From the NCBI RefSeq assembly GCF_029168945.1, contig NC_083602.1:64376600-64440599 (forward strand): 64,000 nucleotides of DNA, written 5' to 3'. The DNA is from Cannabis sativa. Its lineage: Eukaryota > Streptophyta > Magnoliopsida > Rosales > Cannabaceae. The notes under the pieces were generated by a model that had not been told where the DNA came from, did not search any database, and worked only from the letters and a program-made list of their open reading frames with translations. Each line of letters starts with the position of its first letter. Within the stretch, counting starts at the first letter, position 1. The position numbers and the translations under genes were made by a program. This document shows, one piece after another, positions 1 through 10,300 of the stretch.

Positions 1-2
1 TT

Positions 3-173
3 GAAAGTGTTATTTCTGATTGTAAGATGATGTTAAATGATTTGAGAGATGTTTCTGTCAATTTTATTAGACGTTCTGCAAATAGTATTGCTCACTTCTT
101 AGCTCGAGCATCCTATTTAGTTGTTGATCGTGTTATCAAAAGTAGTGATGTTACTCCAATTTTAATCATGTAA
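3..173 (+). pseudogene. C-terminal end of a LINE-type RNase H-like domain (partial)
   Basis: An open frame runs from the window edge to a TAA at 171-173 (56 codons). Its residues read as the end of the plant RVT_3 RNase H-like domain found in non-LTR retrotransposon ORFs: a stretch ending INFIRRSAN-like followed by an SIAHFLARAS-like motif, where the His and the Ala-rich helix are typical. The start lies outside the window. It may be the 3' end of a LINE or of a single RNase H-like gene; 171 bases cannot separate these. About 70 bases further on the DNA becomes plain AT-rich. Confidence 0.55.
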
Positions 174-744
174 TCACTATGAATTGCAATTAATAAAGAT
201 GATAATTTTATTACAAAAAGAGAAAAAAAAAATTGTACATTGTAATTATTTAACAATACCTCAATCCTTTTAGAATTTTTGACACCTAAATTCTTTTAAT
301 TATTATTTCACTTGCACTTAATCATTCTTAAATCTCATTTAAATGCTTATGTGTATATTTTTATACACGTAGTATATTTATATTGGTCCACCTAATATAA
401 TTATTTTAAAATTAAAAAAAAAAGTGTTATAAACTAAAACAACTAAAAATTTAGTGAGTCATAGATTAATAGAGGAGTATTAACGTCAAGCTCTTATTAC
501 AATCTCTTAATCAACATCCACACTTGAAAACAAATGCTAGAATATTTTGTTTTTTAATCTTTTTTCATGGTGGTGTTAGTTATGCTCACAACATCATTCT
601 TGTAATTTTTTTGAAAAATTTTGAATAGTTTAAAGTGTCAAAAATACGTTTGAAGTTTTTTGAACATGCGTGATAAACTGGAATATCAGGAACTCTATTT
701 TTTATTCAGAATTTTTTAAAAATTTACAGGAATGATACTGTAAC
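174..744. other. AT-rich non-coding stretch
   Basis: No reading frame of note and no recognisable RNA or promoter is seen. It separates the LINE-like remnant from the first LTR fragment. The last five bases (740-744, GTAAC) may be the target-site duplication of the A1 insertion, but the partner copy lies outside the window. Confidence 0.5.
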
Positions 745-1026
745 TGTTGGGGATTATTTTACCATGATCTAGATTTATTACCATGTATGTTATTTAACAT
801 CCTAAATATGAATTTCTAAAACAATGAAATTTAAACACATATAAAGTTTAACAAACCTTACATTGGTTGCACCGGAATTAAATGACTCATTCCACTGAGA
901 TCTCTAACCCTTGTATCCTTTCTGTAACAGAGTATCACCAAGATCTGAGCCTGATTCTCCTTCAGTTAATTGGATTCTTTACAATCTTACACACTATGAT
1001 TAAGTACCAACTTGCTATGTGTGGCG
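745..1026 (-). mobile_element. A1: family-A copia LTR fragment (3' end of LTR, reverse)
   Basis: It begins TGTTGG and matches, base for base along most of its length, the reverse complement of the 3' end of the family-A LTRs (A2, A5 and A6 start the same way at 1963, 54227 and 56808). It stops at GTGTGGC(G), where the CR chromovirus LTR begins. The rest of this LTR should lie past the right end of the window, beyond the CR 3' LTR. A1 is therefore the outermost layer seen. Confidence 0.8.
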
Positions 1027-1654
1027 TGCTGCCCCATGGCACACCCACAATGAGGCCATTTTGTAACGTGAGCATGCCTTGGTACTTGATCATTAGTCAA
1101 GTCTTGCACCAAGCACCTCATTAGGGTGGGGAGACTTTGTTGATTAGCTTTCTTTCTTTTGTATTTCCATTTAAATATGTATAGAGAGTTATAATCATGT
1201 ATGTTCTTGGAAATCCCTTAAAATCCCAATGAGCTCTTTAGGGGGGGTGACCTGGTGACTTATGAAGCACCTTGTCACCAGCATGATAGGGGCCCAGCTG
1301 TGTACTCCCTTGCCCTATCAAGGCCATATAATAATAAAACGATGTTTATCCATGCTTCTTGTGTATGCTTCTATATGGTCTTTGTGATGCCTGTTTGTTG
1401 CCTTTGTTGGGCCATTGCGTGCCATTTGTCTATATGTTTGCTTGTGGGTTGTGTGAGATTGGTCCTTGGGGATGCTTTGTGTTTGCTTGCTCATGCCTCT
1501 TGTTTGCACTCAACATGTGCGAGACATGTACCGTGCCTAACCTTTGAACTTGTTTGTCTGCATCTGCATTTAGGCTGACTTGCTAGCTCGGTGTGCCAGC
1601 AAGTGTCGCACGTTCTGCCTACGTGGGAGTGTCCAAATAGGCGGCCCGTGAAAG
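1027..1654 (+). repeat. CR 5' LTR
   Basis: The first ~180 bases match the start of the CR 3' LTR at 47555-47735 with few differences. The match begins at TGCTG and includes an inverted pair around CCCATGGCACACC. Downstream lies the PBS. The exact 3' end is uncertain because no clear CA stands next to the PBS. ORFs inside it (such as 1255-1578) overlap in both strands and show no protein family. Confidence 0.75.
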
Positions 1655-1668
1655 TTGATATCAGAGCC
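1655..1668 (+). other. CR primer-binding site
   Basis: TTGATATCAGAGCC differs from the canonical plant initiator-tRNA-Met PBS (TTGGTATCAGAGCC) at one base. It lies just after the LTR and 32 bases before the gag ATG. Confidence 0.7.
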
Positions 1669-1699
1669 AAGAGAAAGGAAAGCTTGGTAACACGACATA

Positions 1700-1962
1700 A
1701 TGGTGAGCAATACCCAAAGAATTCAAGAGCTTGAGAAGCGCATAGGGGAACTAGATGGCCTGGACGAGAGGGTCAGGGATCTAACTTCCAACATCAGAAC
1801 TCAGGGCCAACAGCATCACAATAACAAGTTGCCACGTTGGCTTAAGACTATGCTAACTTGTTGGCCAGGGTAGCTGCGATTGAGAAGAGAGACGCTGCTA
1901 CTGAAACATCAGGTGCGCCTCAGATGGAGGATCGCATTAGGGCATTAGAACAAGCAACAACG
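1700..1962 (+). pseudogene. CR gag, N-terminal part
   Basis: From the ATG at 1700 the frame encodes a charged, coiled-coil-like N-terminus (repeated RIQELEKR / GELDGLDERV heptads), typical of chromovirus gag. It hits a TAG at about 1870 by frameshift; another frame then continues with MEDRIRALEQ-like heptads up to the A2 insertion. The same frame resumes at 43162. It is non-functional. Confidence 0.7.
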
Positions 1963-3242
1963 TGTTGGAAATATTTTACCAGGATTCAGATTTACTAACA
2001 AGTATGTTTCATTAACATCCTAATATGAATTTCTAAAACAATGAAATAAACACATATAAAGTTTAAGAAACCTTAGATTGGGTGCAGCGGAATATAATGA
2101 CTCCTTTCGTTTAGATCTCTAGCCCTTGATTCCTTTCTGTAGCAGAGCATTATCAAGATCTGAACCTGGATCTCTTTCTCTCCTTCTTGAGCCCGATTCT
2201 CCTTCTTGTTGATTGGATTCTTCACAATCTTACACACTATGATTGAGATACCACTTGATGTGTGTAGGCACTCACTCTATCACTCAAGGTATGAAAATTT
2301 TAAGAAGAAAAGAGAAGGAATGTGGTTTCGGCTATGGGATAGAATAGTAGGCTCAACTTTTTCCTGAAGGCAAGAAATTTCATCTGTCATCAAAACCTTA
2401 AGTGTGAGCCATCACTATCTATTTATAGGTAACCACCTAGGTTTAGGTTAGAATTATTTGGCATTAAAATAATAAAAAATAAATGGTAAATTACACTGAG
2501 TGTGGCCGGCCATGGATTGTGGATTGGGCCCACTTTGCAATTTTGCCATTTTATCATTTTTCCATCCATTTTCTCAAAAATGCCAATTTTCCAATTTAAT
2601 CACTTAAATGCAATTCCAATTATTTAATAACTAAAAATTAATTATTAAATAATATTGTCATTTAATATATTTATTAATTAGACATATAAAGTCTCTTAAT
2701 TAATAAATAAAACCTAGAATCTCTTTTCTTCACAATTTTGTCCTTGCTTAGTGAAAATTCATAAACTAGACATAGTCTAATTTTAGAATTATAATTGATT
2801 AATCAAAATCAATAACTGAGTCTTACAAGCAGTATGGTCTCAACTAGTATGGGGACCATGGGCCTATATAACCGAGCTTCTAATAAGTTGATCTAGAATT
2901 CACCAAGTAAATTCACTGTCTTATTAATTCCTTGTTGCATCCACGCATAGAGTTTGGAATTGCACTCTCAGTCTTATAGAACGCTCTATATGTTCCACGA
3001 TATAGATACGCTATTAATTATCCATTGTTATAATCCCAATAATCAATGATCCTCTATAGATGATCTACATTGCATAGGGATAAAATTACCGTTACACCCT
3101 TTCAATGTATTTTATCCTTAAAATACTTGCCACCTATAAATGATATTTTAGTGAATTAATATTGTTGCCCCTGATTTCACCCAATATACGTGGACCAACC
3201 GAACAGGGACACGTGGATCAGATAACTTATGAATATTTGCTA

Positions 3243-3526
3243 TGTTAAGAAATGAATTTTAACCATCATTTACCACTGTAATATTTCCCTGTATTTTACT
3301 GTGCTGATGTGTATCTTTTGCTTTTCCTAGGCTAACCAAATTCGGTTAGGATTTGATTCTGCAATTGTAAAACGTGTAGATATTGTACAATCATTACTCT
3401 AGAATATTCTTGTACGGTACAATTATTGGATATAAAAGTTTGGGCCAGCCTCAAAGTTTGTTGAGCTGAGCATTTCTGCATTTCTGCATTTTTCCTTTCA
3501 TTCTCTGTTTTCTCTGCTTTCAAACT
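3243..3526 (+). repeat. ALE 5' LTR
   Basis: This 284-bp LTR, TGTTAAG to AAACT, is identical to 8026-8309. It carries a TATA box (TATAAAAG, 3431-3438) and, near the end, a short triplicate of GCATTT(CT). The terminal dinucleotide is inferred from the TSD and the PBS spacing. Confidence 0.93.
3431..3438 (+). promoter_or_regulatory. ALE LTR TATA box
   Basis: TATAAAAG in the LTR, 96 bases before the PBS, with pyrimidine-rich DNA after it. The matching copy in the 3' LTR is at 8214-8221. It is the likely Pol II promoter for the gag-pol transcript. Confidence 0.65.
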
Positions 3527-3539
3527 TGGTATCAGAGCC
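3527..3539 (+). other. ALE primer-binding site
   Basis: TGGTATCAGAGCC is a perfect match to the plant initiator-tRNA-Met PBS and directly abuts the 5' LTR. Confidence 0.9.
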
Positions 3540-3577
3540 ATACCTGCACCGGTGGTGCCTATTCTCGCCTCAGCTCC

Positions 3578-6500
3578 ATGGCAGATCAAACCCCAGCTCG
3601 TTCAGGTGAACAGAGCATCTCCAGCGTCATGGCTCAGTCATCAGTTCCTTCGACAAGTGCTGTAGGTTCTCAGGTTGTCACCACTTTGAATCAACCCTTT
3701 GCCTTGAAACTTGATAGAAACAACTATACGTTGTGGAAGACTATGGTATCTGCGATCGTCCGAGGTCACAGATTGGATGGATACCTAAAAGGTACCAAAG
3801 TTAGACCAGTGGAGTTCCTTCCTGCAGACCCGTCGACAGGAGAAGAAGGTGTTACAGTTAATCCAGAGTTTGAAATCTGGATCGTGAATGACCAGTTGCT
3901 GCTTGGATGGCTCTACGGATCAATGACGGAAAGCATTGCTACGGAGGTGATGGGCTGTGAATCATCTTCGAGTCTGTGGCAGGCCTTGGAGACGCTGTTT
4001 GGTGCCCATTCTCGTGTGAAAATGGATGACTATCGGACTAAGATCCAAACAGCAAGGAAGGGTGCTATGTCCGTGGCCGATTATCTTCGACAAAAGCGTC
4101 AATGGACTGATGTGCTTGCTTTGGCTGGTGATCCCTACCCAGAAAAGCAATTAGTATCCAACATTCTCTCAGGACTCGACATTGAGTACCTACCGATTGT
4201 GCTTCAAGTTGAAGCAAGGAACTCTACATCTTGGCAAGAGTTACAAGATATTTTGCTAAGTTTTGATAGCAAACTTGACAGGTTAACCACACTTTCAGGA
4301 GCTACAAAGAACTTGAATCTGTCTTCTCCTTCTGCAAATCTAGCTGCTACTAAACCTCCCAACTATCCTGGAAACAAAGGGAGTCACTCAGCACACATGG
4401 GTACTGGAAGCCGTGGCAATTCTAGTCATCAAAGAGGAGGAAGAGGTCCAGGCAGGTTCAGAGGAAGAGGTGGTGGTAGGAGTAATAACTCGAAACCGAC
4501 TTGTCAGGTGTGTGGCCGCTATGGACACTCTGCAGCTTATTGTTACAACCGATACGATGAAAATTACATGGGTTCGGATCCATCTGCTGGGAATTCTGGT
4601 TCGAATGGCAAAGGTTCTCAAGGTGGAAACAACAATGGTGCTTCGGCCTTTGTTGCAACACCTGAGATGGTGGAGGATGGAGCTTGGTACATTGATTCGG
4701 GTGCTAGTAGCCACATCACTGCAGATACCAGCAACATGACTCAAAAGAATGAGTACAATGGTGAGGAAACACTTACTGTTGGCAATGGTAATCACTTAAA
4801 AATTGCTCATGTTGGCACTAGCTCTCTTGTTTCTGTTGATAACAAATGCTTAGTTCTTAATAATGTTTTACATGTTCCCAACATCACTAAGAACTTGCTG
4901 AGCATATCTCAACTAACATCTGAGAATAACGTGTTTGTTGAATTTTTTGCCAAACATTGTTTTGTGAAGGATCTGGACACAAAGAGAGTGCTTCTCCAAG
5001 GGACAATTAGAGATGGTTTGTATCGAGTTGCTGGACAGCAAGGGAGTTCAGCCACCAACTCACATGAGTCTTTAAGTTTTCAGTCTGCTAAACCGTTTAC
5101 TGGTGTAGTTTTTCAATCAAAAGATCAGCATGTTGCTGGATCTAAGTCTGTTGTCTTGAGGAATAAGTGGCACAAGAGATTGGGCCACCCCTCTAGTCGT
5201 GTCTTGAGTCTTGTGTTGAATACACTTAATGTAAAACCTGTTATTAATGGAAAAGATACATTCTGTGAAGCTTGCCAATATGGCAAATCGCATGCCTTAC
5301 CATTTAATAACAATCCCAGTCGAGCCAAAGGTCCCTTAGACTTAATTCATACAGACCTGTGGGGTCCTGCACCTATTGTTTCCAACACAAACTATAAGTT
5401 CTACATACACTTTGTTGATGACCACACACGGTACACCTGGATATATCCCCTCAAAACCAAAAATGAGGCTCTCTCAGCCTTTATTCAGTTCAAAACGCTG
5501 GTTGAAAACCAGTTTGAGAGAAGAATTAAATCACTCAAAACCGATTGGGGGGGTGAATTTCAGTCATTTGCTGAGTGTGTTGTTCAAAATGGAATAGATT
5601 TCCAACATTCATGTCCCCATACCTCAGCTCAAAATGGGCGAGCCGAGAGAAAACATCGACACATTGTCGAGATGGGGTTGACACTCTTGGCACAAGCTCA
5701 CATGCCATTGAAATTCTGGTGGGACTCATTTCAAACTGCTGTGTATCTAATAAATAGATTACCCACACCAGTTTTGAAAAACCAGTCCCCTTATGAGATT
5801 GTCCATGGAAAGAAACCAGATTACAAGTTCCTTAAAGTCTTTGGAGTCGCATGTTATCCGTGCATTCGTCCCTATAAAACACATAAATTCCAATTCCATT
5901 CGGTCAAGTGCATAAATCTAGGATATAGTGATGCTCATAAAGGGTACAAATGCCTTAGTTCCACGGGTAGAATCTATATATCCAGGAATGTTATATTCAA
6001 TGAAGAGGACTTTCCATTCAAAACCGGATTTCTAAATAATTATAGACCTGAACAGTCTGTATGTGTTAGTGTGCCTTCTTGGTCTGTCCTGTTTCAATCT
6101 CTAAACCAGTCTATGTCCAGCAACTCAGAGAAGAACAACTCACCTGATACAATGTCTCAAGTCCCTGGAGAAGATGCTACAGTTCAGACAGATCCTAGTG
6201 ATCAAAACCAGGTAACTCGGGTTAACTCTCCTTCTGCTACTTCACCTGGTTTCTTCGATGAGTTACCTGCAGATGCACACAGTCCAGGTGGTTCTACTGA
6301 TAACTTGAGTGATGTTGTTTACTCGAGACAATCACCTGGTAATGTTAATACTGGTTCTCTCGACTCTCCACAAGAAATCGTGCCTACAGCTCCTTCTCAC
6401 CCAATGATTACTAGAGCTAAGGCAGGGATTTTTAAGCCTAAAGTCTACATGGGACACTCTCAGTGGAATTGTGATTATGAAGAACCTACCACTGTTGAAG

Positions 6501-8038
6501 AAGCTCTTAGACATAAAGGTTGGAATAAGGCTATGTCAACTGAGATGATTGCACTCAAGAGGAATGGAACTTGGATTTTGGTTCCAAAGTCTGAAGGAAT
6601 GAATATTATTGGTAATAAGTGGGTGTATAAAGTGAAATTGAATGCTGATAGTACATTTCAAAGATACAAGGCGAGATTAGTCGCAAAAGGCTTCAATCAA
6701 AGGCCCGGCATTGACTTTGGCGAGACCTACAGCCCTGTTGTGAAGGCATCGACAGTAAGAATCATTCTTACCATTGCTGTTGCTAAAAACAGGGACATTA
6801 GACAGCTTGATGTGAATAACGCGTTCCTTAATGGCGAGCTACAAGAAGACGTGTACATGGAACAGCCCCAAGGCTTTGTTGATGTATCTAAACCAGATCA
6901 TGTATGCAAACTTGTTAAATCCCTCTACGGACTAAAACAAGCACCGAGGGCGTGGTACGACAGGCTGAAAAGCACACTCATCAACTGGAAGTTCAGAAAT
7001 TCTAGAGCCGACTCCTCTCTATTCTTCTACAAAGTTCCAGGTGTGATTATTATGGTGCTAATTTATGTTGACGATATTATAGTGACTGGAAATAACATTG
7101 CCAAACTTAACCAATTCATCGACAAGCTTCATGCCATGTTTGCCTTGAAAGATCTAGGGGCCTTACATTACTTTCTTGGGATCGAAGTCCATAGAGATGA
7201 AACAGGTCTCTATCTTAATCAAGGAAAATATGTCAAGGAACTGTTAACCAGAACTGAAATGCAGCATCTGAAGCCATGTTCGACTCCAATGACCGTAGGC
7301 AAACCATTGTCAAAGTCATATGGGGAGACTCTTTTGAATCCTACTGAGTATAGAAGTCTCATTGGTGGCCTCCAATACCTCACTCATACCAGACCCGACC
7401 TTTCTTTTGCAGTAAACAAACTGAGTCAGTTTCTACAAACTCCTACTTCTTCACATTGGTCTGCTGCAAAAAGAGTTTTAAGGTATCTCAAAGGCACCAT
7501 GTACCACGGTTTGCACATCAAAGTATCTGATAGGCTTGCTATCACGGGCTACTCAGATGCTGATTGGGCGTGTTGTCCCGATGATCGAAGAAGCGTAGCT
7601 GGTTACTGTGTATATCTTGGAGACACACTAGTCTCTTGGTCATCCAAGAAACAAGCCGTAGTGTCAAGGTCTAGTACGGAGTCTGAATATCGTGCTCTTG
7701 CACAAGTTTCTGCCGAGATTGCTTGGATTCAAGCACTCCTTACAGAATTCGAGTTTCCTCTTCATCACACACCTGTTACATGGTGCGATAATATGGGTGC
7801 AAGTGCCTTAGCTGCAAATCCTGTCTACCACGCACGCACAAAGCATATAGAGTTGGATGTCCATTTTGTTCGAGATAAAGTTCTAAACAAGGCTCTTGAA
7901 GTTCGGTATGTACCATCCAGTGATCAAATTGCCGACTGTTTAACAAAACGTCTTACCAACCACAGGTTCCATTTCTTAGTGGACAAACTAGGTGTTGTTG
8001 AGACACCATCTAGTTTGAGATGGGGTGTTAAGAAATGA
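3578..8038 (+). CDS. ALE Gag-Pol polyprotein (1486 aa, intact)
   Basis: This is a single uninterrupted frame. Residues about 35-250 are copia gag (UBN2/gag_3 type, with LDRNNYTLWK near the start). A CX2CX4HX4C zinc knuckle is at 309-322, and a Gly/Asn/Ser-rich linker follows. The aspartic protease has DSGA at 373-376. Then come a gag-pre-integrase HHCC finger (WHKRLGH ... CEACQYGK) and integrase with D593, D656 and E690. A Ser/Pro-rich linker precedes RT, with YVDD at 1163-1166. RNase H follows, with SDADW (D1327) and the E of STESEYRAL. Length and order are normal for Ale-type copia. The first ATG lies 39 bases after the PBS and is the only plausible start. The TGA at 8036-8038 lies 11 bases inside the 3' LTR, so the last codons are LTR-encoded. 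Confidence 0.97.
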   Translation: MADQTPARSGEQSISSVMAQSSVPSTSAVGSQVVTTLNQPFALKLDRNNYTLWKTMVSAIVRGHRLDGYLKGTKVRPVEFLPADPSTGEEGVTVNPEFEIWIVNDQLLLGWLYGSMTESIATEVMGCESSSSLWQALETLFGAHSRVKMDDYRTKIQTARKGAMSVADYLRQKRQWTDVLALAGDPYPEKQLVSNILSGLDIEYLPIVLQVEARNSTSWQELQDILLSFDSKLDRLTTLSGATKNLNLSSPSANLAATKPPNYPGNKGSHSAHMGTGSRGNSSHQRGGRGPGRFRGRGGGRSNNSKPTCQVCGRYGHSAAYCYNRYDENYMGSDPSAGNSGSNGKGSQGGNNNGASAFVATPEMVEDGAWYIDSGASSHITADTSNMTQKNEYNGEETLTVGNGNHLKIAHVGTSSLVSVDNKCLVLNNVLHVPNITKNLLSISQLTSENNVFVEFFAKHCFVKDLDTKRVLLQGTIRDGLYRVAGQQGSSATNSHESLSFQSAKPFTGVVFQSKDQHVAGSKSVVLRNKWHKRLGHPSSRVLSLVLNTLNVKPVINGKDTFCEACQYGKSHALPFNNNPSRAKGPLDLIHTDLWGPAPIVSNTNYKFYIHFVDDHTRYTWIYPLKTKNEALSAFIQFKTLVENQFERRIKSLKTDWGGEFQSFAECVVQNGIDFQHSCPHTSAQNGRAERKHRHIVEMGLTLLAQAHMPLKFWWDSFQTAVYLINRLPTPVLKNQSPYEIVHGKKPDYKFLKVFGVACYPCIRPYKTHKFQFHSVKCINLGYSDAHKGYKCLSSTGRIYISRNVIFNEEDFPFKTGFLNNYRPEQSVCVSVPSWSVLFQSLNQSMSSNSEKNNSPDTMSQVPGEDATVQTDPSDQNQVTRVNSPSATSPGFFDELPADAHSPGGSTDNLSDVVYSRQSPGNVNTGSLDSPQEIVPTAPSHPMITRAKAGIFKPKVYMGHSQWNCDYEEPTTVEEALRHKGWNKAMSTEMIALKRNGTWILVPKSEGMNIIGNKWVYKVKLNADSTFQRYKARLVAKGFNQRPGIDFGETYSPVVKASTVRIILTIAVAKNRDIRQLDVNNAFLNGELQEDVYMEQPQGFVDVSKPDHVCKLVKSLYGLKQAPRAWYDRLKSTLINWKFRNSRADSSLFFYKVPGVIIMVLIYVDDIIVTGNNIAKLNQFIDKLHAMFALKDLGALHYFLGIEVHRDETGLYLNQGKYVKELLTRTEMQHLKPCSTPMTVGKPLSKSYGETLLNPTEYRSLIGGLQYLTHTRPDLSFAVNKLSQFLQTPTSSHWSAAKRVLRYLKGTMYHGLHIKVSDRLAITGYSDADWACCPDDRRSVAGYCVYLGDTLVSWSSKKQAVVSRSSTESEYRALAQVSAEIAWIQALLTEFEFPLHHTPVTWCDNMGASALAANPVYHARTKHIELDVHFVRDKVLNKALEVRYVPSSDQIADCLTKRLTNHRFHFLVDKLGVVETPSSLRWGVKK
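8017..8025 (+). other. ALE polypurine tract
   Basis: GAGATGGGG directly precedes the 3' LTR. It overlaps the 3' end of the pol frame. Confidence 0.75.
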
Positions 8039-8309
8039 ATTTTAACCATCATTTACCACTGTAATATTTCCCTGTATTTTACTGTGCTGATGTGTATCTT
8101 TTGCTTTTCCTAGGCTAACCAAATTCGGTTAGGATTTGATTCTGCAATTGTAAAACGTGTAGATATTGTACAATCATTACTCTAGAATATTCTTGTACGG
8201 TACAATTATTGGATATAAAAGTTTGGGCCAGCCTCAAAGTTTGTTGAGCTGAGCATTTCTGCATTTCTGCATTTTTCCTTTCATTCTCTGTTTTCTCTGC
8301 TTTCAAACT
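8026..8309 (+). repeat. ALE 3' LTR
   Basis: It is identical to 3243-3526 over all 284 bases. It contains the pol stop codon. It is followed by TSD TGCTA and then by the rest of the TAT LTR. Confidence 0.93.
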
Positions 8310-8382
8310 TGCTAAGTCTTTGTATGCCACAAGGAAACACCCTGGGCATAGGTCCCGGAGGAGGCACCCGGAGTGCAAGGTG

Positions 8383-10278
8383 TGTTGGGTTTTATGCCCT
8401 AAATAAAACTCATTTCAATATAATCAGATTTACTTATTAATATAGATCAGAAATAACATTTAATGTTGCATGGTTCACATGATTTATTTCATGATTATAT
8501 GTACATAATGTATAAATTCATCTGAAACCCTTTTCACATACTTGATCCTGTTTATTGTGCCGTTAACACATTGGAAAGTAAACATGACTATGTGAATAAA
8601 ATTTCCTAGATTTATCAGACACAGGGTTTTACTGATATGATAATCTACAACAAGAGTTTACTTGTATTTGGAGAAATACTATGTTCTTTCCAGAACATTG
8701 GTTAAAGTAAAGCTCAGGTTGGATGCATGGAGTATGCATCGGAAGGGACCGATATTGAACTTTGACTTAGATTTAATTAAACTTACCGTAAAATCTATTC
8801 AAGTCAATATCGCCAAGTTGATCCTAGATCAAATGATCTTAATCCTGTTATGATTAGGCTCAATCTTGAAAGGCTATTCGTGTTCCTTGAATTGTTAGTT
8901 AAGCCTACTTTTAGGTCAGGGTGATACGTACTTTTTGGGAACACGGTAGTGCAATTGAGTGGGAGCGCTAGCATAAACATGGAATCTGTAGCTTCTATCT
9001 GGCGAATAGTAAGCAAAGGATGATCTCCTTCGAGCTTGACCAAACGAAAATAAATGGTGGAGATCTCATTTCACATAAGCTGAAATATCATTTATACGGG
9101 GTCAAGTGTTTTAAGGATAAAATACATAGTAGGGTGTTACGGTAATTTAATCCCTTTACAGTGTAGATCATTCATATAGAGGATCATTGATCACATTAGG
9201 ATTATAACAATGGATAACTAATGATGTGTCTATATGGTGGAACATATAGAGCATTCTATATACTGAGAGTGCAATTCTAAGTTCTATGCGTGGATTCAAC
9301 GAAGAATTAATAAGTTAGTGAATTTTAGTGTTAAATTCTTGATCTACTTATTGGAAGCTCGGTTATATAGACCCATGGTCCCCCCACTAGTTGAGATAAT
9401 ATTGCTTGTAAGACTCATGTAATTGGTTTTGATTAATCAATTATAATTCTCAAATTAGACTATGTCTATTTGTGAATTTTTCACTAAGTAAGGGCGAAAT
9501 TGTACAGAAAGAGTTTTAGGGGCATATTTGTTAATTATGATACTTTGTATGGTTCAATTAATAAATATGATAAATGACAATATTATTTAATAATTATTTA
9601 TAGTTATTAAATAGTTAGAATTGGCATTTAAATGGTTGAATTAGAAAATTGGCGTTTTTGAGAAAATCAGATGCAGAAAAGATAAAACTGCAAAATTGCA
9701 AAAAGTGAGGCCCAAATCCACTTGTATAGGGCCAGCCACTTTTGTAGGAAATTTAAACTAATTTTTTCATTATTTTAATGCCAAATAATTCAAACCTAAC
9801 CCTAGTGGAATGCTATAAATAGATAGTGAAGGCTTCAGGAAAATTACACTTAAATTTTCTATTTTTCCTTCAGAGAAAAACCTGAGCCTTCTCTCTCCCT
9901 ATCTCTGCGTACCACTCCCTCTCTCTTTCTTCCCTCTTGAATTTCGAAATTCTTAGTGTATGAGTAGTGCCCACACACAGCAAGTGATACCTCAATCATA
10001 GTGAGGAAGATCGTGAAGAAAGATCATCAGCAAAGGAGTTTCAGCATCAAAGATTCAAAGAAAGAGATCCAGGTTCAGATATTGATAATGCTCTGCTACA
10101 GAAAGGAATCAAGGGCTAGATATCTGAATGAAAGGAGTCATATTATTCCGCTGCACCCAATGTAAGGTTTCCTAAACTTTATATGTGTTTATTTCATCGT
10201 TTTAGAAAGTTCTTATTTAGGATGTTAATCAGCATACTTGTGAGTAGATCTAAGATCCTGGTAAAATAATTTCCAACA
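8383..10278 (+). repeat. A3 5' LTR (1896 bp)
   Basis: It begins TGTTGGGT and ends CCAACA. A TATA box is at 9814-9821 (TATAAATA), about 460 bases before the LTR end, followed by a pyrimidine-rich tract near 9890-9935 (TCTCTCCCT repeats). The ORFs inside it (for example reverse 8804-9043) recur in the other LTR and show no protein family. Confidence 0.93.
9814..9821 (+). promoter_or_regulatory. A3 LTR TATA box
   Basis: TATAAATA with a downstream CT-rich initiator-like region. The copy in the 3' LTR is at 18013-18020. The same block is kept in other family-A LTRs (A4 has CATAAATA at 49172-49179). Confidence 0.6.
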
Positions 10279-10300
10279 ACTGGCCTCAGAGCCATGGTAA
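10279..10300 (+). other. A3 primer-binding site region
   Basis: Directly after the LTR stands a GGCCTCAGAGCC-like site. It resembles the tRNA-Met PBS (TGGTATCAGAGCC) but with CC for TA. A4 has the close variant AGCCTCAGAGCC at 49603-49620, so the site is a family trait and not damage in one copy. Confidence 0.6.

Larger units (their letters stand above)
3243..8309 (+). mobile_element. ALE: intact copia retrotransposon (Ale/Retrofit-like), very recent
   Basis: The element is 5067 bp with TSD TGCTA (3238-3242 and 8310-8314). The uninterrupted target is visible in the TAT 3' LTR near 38890-38897. It has two 284-bp LTRs identical by eye, a perfect PBS, a PPT and one unbroken gag-pol. The short element and LTRs, and the SCPHT...QNG..ER.HRHIVE integrase motif with 33 residues between the last D and E, fit the Ale/Retrofit lineage. 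The LTR ends in ACT, not the usual CA. All parts needed for transposition appear present. Confidence 0.93.

Noticed and set aside
882..1578. ORFs of 80 and 107 codons as small genes
   Set aside because: They cross the A1/CR LTR boundary or lie within the CR LTR, overlap other frames, and show no protein family features.
3332..3589. Reverse 85-codon ORF in the ALE LTR, repeated at 8115-8378
   Set aside because: It is a mirror of identical LTR copies, running into the antisense of the PBS and gag start. No protein features.
8804..9043. Reverse 79-codon ORF, repeated identically at 17005-17244, as a conserved small protein
   Set aside because: Both copies lie in the two LTRs of A3, so identity reflects LTR youth. 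The ORF is not kept in A4 or A6.
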